This document shows positions 36,111 through 47,511 of a stretch of DNA of 64,000 nucleotides, piece after piece. The translations under genes were made by a program, and so were the position numbers. This DNA is from Syncephalastrum monosporum B8922. Lineage: Eukaryota > Mucoromycota > Mucoromycetes > Mucorales > Syncephalastraceae. Each line of letters opens with the position of its first letter. The first letter of the stretch is position 1. A model generated the notes under the pieces. The model had not been told where the DNA came from. It saw only the letters and a list, made by a program, of their open reading frames with translations, and did not search any database. The stretch lies in contig JNEN01001272.1 of assembly GCA_000697355.1 (NCBI GenBank), positions 124,001-188,000 of the forward strand, given 5' to 3'.

Positions 36111-38045
36111 TTACCGGGTCGTGTACTCGAGTGGCTCAAAGAAGGTCGGACCCCAGACAGGCGGTGGTTTGCATTCGGTGTTCTTCCAGCATGCAGGAGG
36201 GATACCGAGATCGGCGAGATAAAGGAGACCCGTGACCTCTTCCGAGACACAGCCCGTCTTGGGCATGCCCATGCACAGCGTCCATTCAGGGCGCACGGCG
36301 TGGCGCTCGTCCGGGATGAACCCTACATCATCTAAAGTGAGTCCTGTGTTTCCAACCCGCGTCTGTTACCTTGTTCGGCGTCGCAGCCAGTGGGGAAGTC
36401 AAGGCTGAGGATACGTGTCTTTGTATTGCTGGCCCAGCGAATCATCTTGCACAGCGCATCCATCTCATCCTCCTCACTCAGGTCGGTCAGCCTGATCTCT
36501 GCCCCGAGCATGGCGTCAATGATCAGGTCGGGGTGATACTGGCGCAGTTCTATGTTTGTGTGTTTTCACACGTCAGTTCGCACTCGTACCTGGTATGCCT
36601 CATCGCTGTGATTTGCTTTTACCTGAGGGCTCGTTGATGATCTTGCCGCCGCTCTTTTTGACCATGCTCGCGAAATGGAGGACACTGTCCATGATGTTGC
36701 CGCGGACGACGTCGTAGCCGATACAGACGACGACCCGCGCGCCGTGGTTGATGAGGTGCCGTGCACAGGCGAGGCCGTACGCGCCTGCCTGGGTGTTGCC
36801 TGCGAGCACAACGACCAGGGCCGGGTTGGGGGCGACGTGGAGCGCGGTCTGGCATGCGGCGCGACCGCCGTTCTCATACATCATGTCCTGGGTCAGACCG
36901 GTGCATTGGACTATAGGATGACAGCAACACAATCGAGTGTGTGTGTTTGTAAGCGCGTCTCTCTCTTCCATCCCTATTTCAGTGAGCATGCTCTATTACC
37001 GTAGTGCTGTTCGACGTGCTGCATTTCGATGGGCGTGATACGCGAGCAGGCGATCTGATGGGATGCGGTGCGAAGGACAAACGAGTCCTTGTCCGACTCG
37101 GTCGTGTCGCTCTCGTCACCGACGCTGTCGCTCTTCTCTTCATCCGCATCGTCGGCGCTCTTTTGTTGCTCGCTCTCGCCATCGAGCACATTTTCGGTCG
37201 GTAGCAGGTTGACGCGTTTTTCTTGGGGTAGCCGGTTCAGTGTGACGAGTAGGTCCTCGGATGCTTTTTCGTCCGTTTCCTTGATGATGGTTGGAAATAT
37301 GTGTCAAGAGACGTGATACCGTGCAGGGAGATGTTTTTACCCGTATTTGATCAAAGATCTTCTTTTTGTCAAACATGTCGAGGTTGGCCTGGAAGTCGAA
37401 TTCCTTCTCGCGAAATCCATCGACGTCCTCGCCGGCCCAGCCTCGGTCGTGCTGTGAGGGAGATGGTTGTGGTTGTTTGCTGCGTCGTGCTATAGACAAG
37501 AATGGATGAGACGATATCACGCTGGGAGGTGGGATGCAACCTACTCGAGGTGGAAGTGGACTAAGAAAAGCGAGACATAAAGAGAGACAGAGTTGCGTGT
37601 GTGTGCGTGTGTGTGTGTGTGCGTGCGCATGTGAGTGCGTATGCATTATTAAGAACATGAGGGCATTTTTTCTTTCTTCGTTTACCTTTTTTTGTTGTTG
37701 TTTTCGTGCATTCTTTTCGCGTTCTGAGCTTTTAGACGGAGTCGGTTTACCTGAGCGTCGAGCCGGTTTGACTTGCAGATCGTCCACGTCTGCGCCCATC
37801 ACGCCAAACAGTGGTGTAAAGTAGGTCGAGCTCTGTCCCGGAAATGCGAGATCCACTTGACACAGACATGCCCACAAGGGTTGACAACGTTTAGCTCACG
37901 GAAGCCCAGCCATTCACACCCCCACTCTACCATTTTCAAGCGTGAGGAGTTGCGTGGCCGGATCCACCTCCGACACGACACCGCTTGCCTGCAGACCCGA
38001 CTTGAGTTGGACGACAATGGCCATGCCAATAAATGACTCTGCCAT
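36111..38045 (-). CDS. EDC3: Edc3, enhancer of mRNA decapping (LSm-FDF-YjeF_N)
   Basis: Exons 38045-37931, 37855-37751, 37540-37341, 37279-37000, 36910-36623, 36549-36370 and 36322-36111 give about 459 residues. The LSm-like head begins MAESFIGMAIVVQLKSGLQA. A linker leads to the FDF motif (EKEFDFQANLDMFDKKKIFD), then the YjeF N-terminal Rossmann-like domain (GLTQDMMYENGGRAACQTAL, VVVLAGNTQAGAYGLACARH, LDFPTGCDAE) closing at FEPLEYTTR. Edc3 is a P-body scaffold that binds Dcp1-Dcp2 and Dhh1. The third exon could instead start at 37489, shortening the linker by 17 residues. The second intron contains a CA/GT-type simple repeat. Confidence 0.9.
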
Positions 38046-38206
38046 GGTTATTATGAAAGGAGGACACTTGTGAAAATAAGGGAGGAAAAAGGAAGCAAAA
38101 GTTACGTAGGGAAAGGTGAAGAAAAGAGTGGAGGTCGTGGATTCGAAAAGCGACAAATTTAATGTTCATCATCATTAACAGTATGTAATATGGGAAATAG
38201 AAGGAA

Positions 38207-40624
38207 TTAGACGATGGCCTTATCGCCATAGGTGCGCGCATATTTGCCTAAGGCCCAGATAGAGAAGGCAAACTTGTAGTTGGGGTACGAGATCATGCAG
38301 TTCTTGTTAAAGACGCCCTCGATGCTCTCCTGGAGCCACTCGCCGTTGCGTTGCTGGCGCTGCATGATGAGCTGGATGCCCCGCCGGATAGGCTCCTCGT
38401 GCGGGTATTTGGCCTCCATCAGGGCCATGCATGCAAACGCGGTGTTGACCACCTGCGACTTGGCGTTGTGCGAGTACACGTGGGTCTCGCACGACTTGTA
38501 CGTCTCGCCCCAGCCGCCGTCGGCTTCCTGCTTGCTGATCAAAAAGTCACATCCGCGCCGGGCGTGCTCGCTGTTCTCGTACGTCTCGCCGACGCTCGCC
38601 AGCGATTGGAGTGCAAACATGGCCGCGTACGTGAAGCAGATGGCCCACGCGCCGTACCACGAGCCGTCTTCGTTCTGCACCGCCTTGATGTACTGCAGAC
38701 AGCGTTGCGCGGTGGCCTCGATCTCGTCCGCGCGATACTCGGGGTCGATCTTGCGGAAGCTGGTGAGGCCCATCAGGACGGCGGTGGTGCACTCTGGGTA
38801 GCTGTACTCGGTCATGATCTTGCCAAACACTTCGGCCGGGTTGAGCAGCTCGAGCCAGTGCGGGCCACGGATCGCCTCGTACGTCGCAAAGCCATTGTCG
38901 GCGTTCTGCATCGTAAGCAGGACGTCGACCGCGTCGCGGAGGCGGTCGACCGTGATGCGCTCGGGTATGTTGTGCAGCTTCTGGAGTGCAATCGTGGCCT
39001 TGATGCCCTCGGCGGTGCAGTCCGACACGGTGTAGCCCTGATCGCGCGTGCTGAACGGCCAGGCGCCCTTGGACACTTGGCGGTAGCAGCGCTCGTAGTC
39101 GGGCACGTTGCGGCGGATCTGGGTGATGTCCATGAACTCGAGAGCCTTGATCATGTTATCACGGTACAGGTCCACGTCGGCGAGGTTGGCTTCGACGAGT
39201 GCTTGGGCAATGAAACTGCAGTCCCACATCTGGCTGCCGTTGGTGCCGTTCATCATCATGCCCTCCGGGCCCATCCACAAGAAGTCTTGGTTGCGTCGAA
39301 CGTGCTCGCGGAATTGGCGCGAATCCTTGCCGTGTTCGAGCATAACGACGAGCCAGTTCATGACCTTGTTGACCGGGCCGATATCGAGGTAGAAGGTGTT
39401 TTCGTCCTCCATCGTGACCAGCTTGACGGTTTCCTTGATGGCAAGGTCGCGCAGCCAGTTGAGTTTGCCAGGTATCAGTTCGTAGTAAGTGAGCATGCCT
39501 ATTCAACGCGTGTGAGTGAGTCAGTCAATAAGTAAACTATAGCATAGCATAGTGTAGCAACGATGGAGGGGGAGAACGCACCATTGAGGACGTCCATGAT
39601 CTTGGAGTGCGGCGTGTAGAGGTCAGCCTCGGAGACGTTGTTACGCTGGCTATCCCAGTGGATGGTATCGTAAGGCTGGGTGTAGAGTTCATCGCGGAGT
39701 GATTTTGTAAAGTCGGTGAGCGGGGCCGAGAAGCGCTTGGCATAAATGTAGCCCATCGGGAGGTACACCATGCGGCAGTGGACCCACCAATTGCCTGGGC
39801 AGAGCGGCAGCAGCTTGGGCAGCATCCACAGTTCCGGCGGCACAGGGTTCATGCCCCTCCAGTCATACACACCCAGCACGCTCAGCCAGAATTTGCCCCA
39901 GGCGGGCGCGGCCGTGGCAGAGCCAAGCGCGTGGAGGGTGGCGCGGGCCTTGGCCATGGCGGGGGGGTCAGGGCCGAGGCCGAGGATACGCAGGGTGACG
40001 TAGTTGAGGGCGGTGCCAAACACGGTGGAGATACCCTCGATGTGGATGCCCCACCCGCCGTCCTCCGGGTGGGCGCGGTTGAGCAGGTAACGGATCAATT
40101 CCAGACGCTCGGGCTCAGGCACGGGCGTCCCCGTGACGTAGTGCGCAATGATCAAGCCTGGAATAAGAAACCTTATTGGGAAGGCATGTCAAAATGAATG
40201 CACGGATCGTGCTTCGTATCATACGGGCTTACATGGGACCGCCGTATTCGCCACCCCAGTGACCGTCTTCGGTCTGAAGCTGTCTGTAGAACTCAAAGCC
40301 GTTGCGGGCGCTTTCAAGCGGTGTGCGTGCCGGCGGCAGTTCGGGGGCGTTCTGTTCGTTCTACGATGAATACACGAGGATGGGGCTGCAATCAGGTGAA
40401 ATTACCACAGGGAGACCGAGATGGTACTTGTCCCAAAAGGTCTGTGGCCACGCGCGGCATTCCTCTTCGGTCTCGAGGTAATGCCACGTCTGTGCGCCTT
40501 CTTCTACGCGTAACCGCCATTTGGTTAAGTCTGTAAAACCAGGCGTCGTGCTGAGATTCAGCGTCGCTGACGGAAATGTTTCTTCCTGCATCGAATCGGG
40601 GTGGATGTGGGGGGAATTGGGCAT
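38207..40624 (-). CDS. ERG7: Lanosterol synthase (oxidosqualene cyclase)
   Basis: Exons 40624-40406, 40360-40233, 40171-39582 and 39498-38207 give 742 residues, the usual fungal Erg7 size. Features include the QW-type repeats ([97 protein letters not shown]) and the catalytic DCTAE motif at about residue 470, whose Asp protonates the epoxide. It converts 2,3-oxidosqualene to lanosterol in ergosterol synthesis at the ER and lipid droplets. The third exon uses an AATAAG acceptor, required to restore [16 protein letters not shown]. Start at the first ATG in frame. Confidence 0.96.
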
Positions 40625-41929
40625 AGAATGAGAAACAGAAGGAAAGTGAGTGCTACGACAGAAAGGTCGGGATCTCTCACATGCATTTTCAAGTATTTAT
40701 TGTGCAGATCTGAGTTTGTTCCCAGTTCAAGCGGGCCATGTTGCAGAAGCACTTTTTTTGTGTGCTGAAGCTGCTTGTTTCCACAGCAATTGTGTAACCT
40801 GTCCACCCAGTTTATTCTCGTCCGGATACCCTCGCAGAAAAAAAAAGGGTCTTGGCCTTTTTCCCAAATGAATAACATGGGTGCGGCCTATCATCGTCTT
40901 ACAGATTCTTTCCATTGTGAGGATGAGAGCATTATGTGCCTTTGCCAGGGATAAATGAAGGTACGTTACCAGCGCTGGAGTGATAGTAGAGGTATTCATG
41001 CGTGTCGGATGGGCGAGTTTATACTGTCGAGTAGCCACAACTACTGCGAAGTACCCGGTGCACGCCGCGCTGTATATACGATGCTTTTCTTCACGATGCT
41101 TTTCTTCACTTAAATTTTCACCTTCAGTAGTGTCCATGCTCTGCGTATGTACAGGGTGGGCCTGGGTGCTTGGCAAAGGCATTGTCTCTCCAATAATTTC
41201 ATGCTTTGACCCTGTGTCATTGCAAAAGCTTTTATAGACGATAGAACTCAAAAGTATTTCGCAATTACTCCATCTCTACAATGTACAAAGAGCGCAGTAT
41301 ATTCGGGAAAGCGGCAGCTGTATATAGTCTAGCTTCCCCTTATAAAGCCAAGTATATAATTGCTTACGGCATTTCTTTTGAATTGATTCTTAGTATCGCC
41401 AAACTTGCCATGTATCCGGACCGGACCATAAGCCTCTTCTCTGCGGCATTCGATATATGTAAGATGTCAAGGATCATTTGCGCGTGTGATAGAGGTGTGT
41501 GTCGGTCTGTAATAATCTAATAAATTATATAGGAAAGTGGGTTTTCTAGATATTACTCCAGAATAGCAAAGCAACATAATTTCTGCATGAAAACATAATA
41601 ATCACGTTCTCGTAATTTGGATCGGGCTATTGTTACCACAAGCACGTCTGATAAACATAGGAGAGATGACTGCATGTAATTTCTATGGAATCCTCAGGCA
41701 AGACATGGAAGTCACGACGAAGAAAGATCGAGGAGAGAGAGAGCGCGCGCACAAGTAATGCTAGATCATTCCATGTTTGTTATATACCAAGATTAGATCA
41801 ATATGATTGGCTGCTGAAGATTTAAGGTATTCCCCACATTTGGCGATACGACCACAAATATACCACTCTGCATCAGTCAGCATTGTATTTCAGCTTCTCT
41901 TTTTTTTTTTATTTCCGCTCACTTTTTCT
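40625..41929. other. Divergent promoter region ERG7/crotonase-like gene
   Basis: 1.3 kb. AT-rich with short ORFs only; the 79-codon ORF at 41281-41520 lacks protein character. I see no clear sterol-response element. A poly-T run sits at 41900-41910 just before the downstream ATG. Confidence 0.45.
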
Positions 41930-44296
41930 ATGGCCCAGTTCACAAAGGATCAACGCAGAATCTTTGCTGATTTCGACAACTACCCTTGGCATGCCGACAC
42001 AGTCTTTCAAGCAGGTCTGGACGACATGTTGCGTGATGTTGGGGGAGACGAGGCCGACGACGATCGCCGACTTTTGAACGTAAAGCACTTTTTCTACAGC
42101 AGGTCAGGCACACGACAAGCATGCCTTTAATGCCACTTTAAAGCATAACTGACTCTGGATTAGATTCAAGCAGCCTTTCAATTTAGAAGCGTATCTACGC
42201 TATCAGAGCGAGGGTGTGAACGAGACAGCATCAAATCCCGAAGAGGACGCCCAATACGAGCGTTTGGAAGCATATGATTACGACGGGGACGCGAAATTCC
42301 AGGCTGGCCTCCCCAAAATTATTAGCAGTTGGGTCCAGCTTCAGGCAAGAGATACAAATGCGTGGGATAAACAACGTCTCGATGATGAGTTTGCGCGCGC
42401 CAAGGCATTCTATTATGCTGCGTAAGTCTGAATAGATAATATCGGAACAGAGAATCTTATCTTCTTTCATGTAGCTGTGTCGAGCGCACGGACATCCGAG
42501 GCTATTTGAACTGGAAGAAGTCAAAACAGGAAGCGTCGCAGCCCGTGTGCCCCTACGCCAACCTATGGAAGGACAAGCGAGGTATGTGTTCGTGTCTTGG
42601 GGGGAGGGAGATTGATGTGTGTGCTTACGTAAGGTATGCATTCAGGAGGCAGTACGGAAGCTATGGCGGACGCCAAGTCCTTTCTGTTATGCGACATGCC
42701 GGAATATCGCGGTAGCAGTACCATCCGCCTCGCCTCGTCTGCGAGCAAAAACATTTTGACCGTCGACCGCCTTCACGAACTTCAGGAAGCATTCGAGAGC
42801 GTGGATAAGAACTCCAAGGCAACCAGCCGGCTCCTAGCTGCTATAGTGGCCAACGATGCGTCCCCGCTCGATCGCCCCTCGCCGGACGGTCCTGTGTATA
42901 CCAAAGATACAAAGACCATCAGCAGTGGCCTCGCCTACGATGCAACCGCCGCTGAGGTCAGCAAACAAGACGAGCCGGAAGCGTTGCAGTCCTCGCTCGA
43001 CCACGTCGCCGACGCGTACTATGACCTGGTCGAACGCATCGTGCATCTGCAAAAGCCGACGGTGACGTTCAGTGAAGGTGCAGTGCCGCGCGACGCGGCC
43101 TACCTGTTTCTATGGCACACCTTTGTGCGCGTCGTGACCGAGAACGCGTACCTCGACATGGGCCTTGCCCTTGGCCATGCGCCGATGCCACCCCTCTTGT
43201 TGCTCGCACTGTGCCACGCCCGCATGGCTCAGCGGCGGCCACTCGTGCCGGGCACGGACCTTTATCTCGCCATGGCGCCGCCCGACATGGTGCGCCTGCG
43301 CGGACCGGAGCTCTTGCGCGTTGGTTTGGCCGATGTGTTTGTGCCAGAGACGCGGGTTCAGGATGCGCTGACGGACGCGTCTCGGCTTTCGGCCTGCGCG
43401 TCGGCCGATGTCGTGCCTGCTATCCACATGGCACTTGCCGCGCATCATACCTACGCTGGCCCTGACCGTCTTGGCGTATGGGAAGAAGAAATCAAACTCA
43501 CTTTCGGGGTAAGCCAGGGTGAGGGCTGACGGATGGACAAAGTAGAGATACTGATACGCGGTTCTTTTTTTTTTTTTTTTGGCTTTATGTTTAGGCTGCC
43601 GAAAGTGTCAGTGACCTCAAGGACAAACTCAAAGAAAGCAGTGGACGCTGGAGTACATCGATTTTAAATCACTGGGATACACTGCCGCCCGTTCTCCTTG
43701 AGGTAAAGCAAAAGAGCAGAAAGTAACGGACGAGCATACTGAAGCGCATCTCTCATCTATAGACTGTCTTTCAAGCGGTGGTCAAGAGCCGCGGGATGAA
43801 CCCAAAGGATATGCTGGCGCTTGAAAGAAACCTGAATGTTAACTGGCGAGCGAGTAAGGATTATCAGACATGGCGTACTGGCAGCAAGGCATGGGAGACG
43901 GATGCGGATGTCGATGGCATGTTTGACGCGCCTCAGGACGTGTCGGAGCGCCCGCCTGTGGTATACGAGGCTCCTAGGGATGCCGTTGTATGCCCCGTGA
44001 CGGGCCAGCAATCCGCGTCTGCACTGCAGTGTCCCGTTACGGGCCAACAAGCCGCCGTGTGCCCTGTCACAGGTCAATCAGGCGCTTCTGAAAACTCTGC
44101 CGTATGTCCCGTTACAGGTCAGAAAGATAGTCCAAGTGAGCAGCAGCAGCAGCAGCAGCAGTGTCCCGTGGCATCAAGATTAGCTTCTTCTGCTGACACA
44201 TGTCCAGTGACAGGCCACTCGGGTGCGTCTTGTCCTGTATCAAACGCGAACCAGAGCGATGCCACTGAGACGGAGCAGAGCACCACCGCCGCATGA
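41930..44296 (+). CDS. Crotonase-fold protein with duplicated N-terminal module and CP-motif tail
   Basis: Exons 41930-42102, 42164-42421, 42475-42581, 42646-43508, 43595-43702 and 43763-44296 give 680 residues. Residues about 195-470 resemble an enoyl-CoA hydratase/3-hydroxyisobutyryl-CoA hydrolase fold (RLASSASKNILTVDRLHELQ, ISSGLAYDATAAEV, then GLALGHAPMPPLLLLALCHA and GPELLRVGLADVFVP). The usual oxyanion Gly-Gly pair and catalytic acids are not clear. Residues 1-180 contain two similar units, each running FQAGL, an acidic stretch, KxF(Y/F)Y and YLxxxxS. From residue about 580 the tail has six CPV(T/A/S) units plus a related one: VCPVTGQ, QCPVTGQ, VCPVTGQ, VCPVTGQ, QCPVAS, TCPVTGH, SCPVSN, with a Gln run between. 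Cys-Pro pairs of this kind act as heme-regulatory motifs in some proteins. Function is not inferred beyond the fold. Confidence 0.75.
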
Positions 44297-44648
44297 GTGA
44301 TTACCTGAAGGCATCAAAGTTGTACCATATTTTTTCTCTCCTTTCTTCCTGGTCTCGCACGTAGAGATGTTTCTTTTAACCCCTGAAGGGGAGTTTGCTA
44401 TGTCATGACTGTCTATGTTTTTCTTTCTGTGGAGAATATCACAAACACTCCTCATCTTTGAATCCGCTCAACTCTCAAGGGTTCTCTTCTGCACTGTAAT
44501 GAAGAGAAAGAGGTGTATTTCTATGGAAGCCCTGCTGTCAGAGCATACAGCCACTAGTTGACAACTAATACATAAGCATGCTGAGCTACATCTTATCTGC
44601 TTTGTCTCGAAACTGTATATCGAGCATAAGTATGGATCAAACAATTAT
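44297..44648. other. 3' region between crotonase-like and chaplin-like genes
   Basis: 352 nt between convergent coding regions, no gene seen. Confidence 0.5.
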
Positions 44649-44891
44649 TTATGTGGCTCCCTTGCAGGGAGAGCCAAATACTGGGTTTAGTACACCGACA
44701 ACGGCAACACTGTTGCCGCATAGGTTCACCGGAACTGCAACCGGGGCTACATTCTGGACCTCGCTGATGGGAGTTCCAGGAGACTCGGTCTTACTCGTTT
44801 CTTCAGATCGGGCATCAAGACTGGGAGCCGGCAATGCGAGACACAGGCGAAAGAAGATGAAAACGACGGTGAAAACAGTAGGGAAGTGCAT
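44649..44891 (-). CDS. Small secreted protein with chaplin-like (DUF320) core
   Basis: Single exon, 80 residues. MHFPTVFTVVFIFFRLCLAL is a textbook signal peptide, probably cut around residues 20-29 (after ALP or further on). A polar Ser/Thr/Glu spacer follows. Residues about 46-77 read VQNVAPVAVPVNLCGNSVAV then VGVLNPVFGSPC: a Val-rich strand, a CGNSV turn and LNPxFGxxC, with Cys58 and Cys76 placed like the disulfide pair of chaplins. Chaplins are amyloid-forming, surface-active cell-wall proteins of streptomycetes. On the minus strand TATAAAAA lies about 45-50 nt upstream of the ATG. The match in the core is unusually close for a fungal gene, so either a fungal member of DUF320 or a transferred gene is possible. 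No intron, no cell-wall sorting signal and no neighbouring chaplin copy. Confidence 0.75.
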   Translation of the reverse strand: MHFPTVFTVVFIFFRLCLALPAPSLDARSEETSKTESPGTPISEVQNVAPVAVPVNLCGNSVAVVGVLNPVFGSPCKGAT

Positions 44892-44929
44892 GTGTGGAAA
44901 GGTGCCGTTTATCTTAGTGGTAAAACCAT

Positions 44930-44950
44930 ACGAACTTTTTATATTTCTGT
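44930..44950 (-). promoter_or_regulatory. TATA box of the chaplin-like gene
   Basis: Minus strand GAAATATAAAAAGTTC lies about 45-50 nt before the start codon at 44891. Confidence 0.5.
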
Positions 44951-47511
44951 AAATAAGGAGTTAAACAGCAAGGGCAGGGATCATCCACCAAGGTTTCTGT
45001 GGTGCCTAATTACCACCCCTCTTTCTAAGGAGGTAACTAATACGGCCACCCCCTTCTACATGCTTGAACTCAATAAAGATCGATTTTAAACCACAGCAGC
45101 TTTCATTATTCTTTGTGCTGACTACAGTAGCCCGTATGCATATAGCTCTGGCGCATCGTGTATTTATTTTTTTTTTCTTGCGTCTTCATCATCGCTTGAA
45201 ATAAGAGTCAAGTAAGTAAAGATCTTCAGGTGACAATATGCGTCAAAATGCTTCAATACGCGTGTTAACGCGTCATGACAAAAGAAGTCGGAAAGAAAGT
45301 AGCCAAAAAGGGTACGGGCATTGTGTCAGTAAGAGGATGATAGTTCTTATAGATGCGGCGTGAAACGGATCCGTAGCCGGCACACCACAAGGACACCAAT
45401 ATAATGTATAGGGCGTAGAGTAGTTCCGGACATATTCATAGGCAACACCCTCTCGGAGAGCTATATGCATACGGATTGCTTTAGTCAGCATCGAGAGTCA
45501 TGTAAAGAGTTTTACAAGAAGGCTTACTTGCGCTGCGACAGCTGCTGTAGTTCAAATCGATCTCTACTTAGTTAAAAGGGGTAGAGGGGAGGGAGGCCGT
45601 ATCAATCACCTTCCAAGAAGAAGGTTTATACGGCAGCCGCGCAGATAAGTTATACGCTCGGGGGATAAAAAATATAACTTTGGCGAGAATATAATGCCTC
45701 GTCTCATGCGCGGCTCCCTGAGAATATCTAAGTATCTCACCGTAGATATGCTCCCTTTCAAGAAGACAGCAAAGCTACAGCCGATGGTCAGGGCATTATC
45801 AACAGCTTAGACAGCATTATATATATGTTTACTAATTTCAATCCCTGTTCGCTGTTGAGTAAAGTATTTTAAAGCGGATGATACGTTCTAATAGGCCAAC
45901 TAAACAACTATACAAAGTGAGCCAGTTAGCTGATATGGAGTGGGCGAGACTAAACAGACATGTCGCACCCATATATGCCGGGCAGCAAGCGAGCTCGTTC
46001 CCATTAGTGGTCTGTTTTTGATCGCAAGGTCGGATGGTGTCTAACGGGCGAAAGTCCCCACAGCATATCGGTGGGCCAAGGTAGCTAGATTAGAATAGCT
46101 CGCACACACGCGCTCCGCCTTTAGGTGAGGGCGGTGGGACAACAGACGTCTGACGCCCTGCAACTAACGAGATAGAAAGCGTTCATGTGGAGCAAAACTC
46201 GTTGCTCTTTGGCATAGTAATAAGGAAATATAGAGCTGTACCTGAAGCAGACGCTGGATATAGATAGTGGAACTAGGTATGAGACGAGCAGCTGGACATT
46301 AGCTCAGCTGACATTGGAGGGAATTGATGGCAGTGTAGGGTAATTGAATAGTTCTGGTGTTCATGCTGTGCAACTGTCCTTATTGTTTTTGACTTCGTCT
46401 TACGCAAATGCACGCGTGTTTCATCTTCTACTGCGTTAAATCAACCTCCCTGATTTTTTTGCGATGAAAACATAGACGCAAGAAGTTAAGCTTAATATAT
46501 CTGCAGCTGCAGATATTTATAGTACCAACCGTCGATAGCATATGTATATGTTCAATGACTATCTTTTGGTTTTCTGATTTTAACTTAAACTTTAGCTGAC
46601 ATATACATCAGCTCGTAGTTGCTCAAGCATGGGCATAAGCAGGTATCACCGCATTATCGTATTGAATAAGATAATTTCTTATTGTACTACGTTGAATAGC
46701 ATGGATCCGGATCCGCTCACCATTTACCCGGTCATTGATAGTACCCACAAGGGATTCTCCGAGTGAAGCTTTTGAGGCCATTGTTTGGTACACCTTTCGC
46801 AGAACATCATAAACTGAATTTATTCGAGAATGGTGCATGTCACGCAGTAAATATACTCAACACCGTGAATAGCAATCAAAAGCGAATCTGTTCTCCCATG
46901 CATCAATTGCGTAGCCCCTCATTAGCCAGTGAAGAATATGCTTTTTTTCGAGAAATAAAAAAGAAAAGAAAAAAACGAAAGAAAACACTGTGCTGCTAAT
47001 ATTATGCCACTACCCAAGGATGGGCCGTTGCTCCTCCCTGTGAAACTACGTGCAAGTGGCGCCAATTTAAGGTTCATTGTCACAGTAAAAAATACGAGCA
47101 TTACGAAGAGAACACAATTATAATTCAAGTTTATTGTCTGTGCTCATGCACTGGACTGTCGCCACTTTTTGAAAGAAACCTCAACCTCTTGCACTGCTTA
47201 TCTTCATATAAAGTCAAAATACGGTGATAGTAGCATCTGTGCCAATGTATATATGCATCTCTCATACATTCGATTACTTCGCTTCAATGTCTATCTTACA
47301 CGCACGAATTCGTTTGTAAATGGTGCAGCTCCTCCTTTCCTAGTCTCTCCCGAAAAGAGGAAAATCAGACCTGAAATTGAATTGCTCCCTGTGGCACTTG
47401 GACTGCATACACACACACTCTCACATTTTAAGTTTCTATTCCTTTCTTTTTACCCTTTCCTTTCCTTTCCTCTCTTTTTCCTGCTCCTTCCCTTTAGGAC
47501 ACTAGCATAGT
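44951..47511. other. Large AT-rich gene-free region
   Basis: About 2.6 kb. Short ORFs on both strands (46623-46838 minus, 46763-46999 plus, 47169-47510 plus) have no recognisable protein. It holds a 20-bp perfect palindrome (46497-46516) and a GC-richer, hairpin-prone stretch at 46040-46190 that is not explained by coding. The last 60 nt are the CT-rich leader of the next gene. Confidence 0.5.

Noticed and set aside
38351..39535. 394-codon plus-strand ORF opposite ERG7
   Set aside because: Antisense shadow of lanosterol synthase, with low-complexity Val/Asp/His composition and no recognisable motif.
42834..43052. Overlapping ORFs around the crotonase-like gene
   Set aside because: Shadows in other frames of GC-rich exon 4; the exon itself is conserved in fold.
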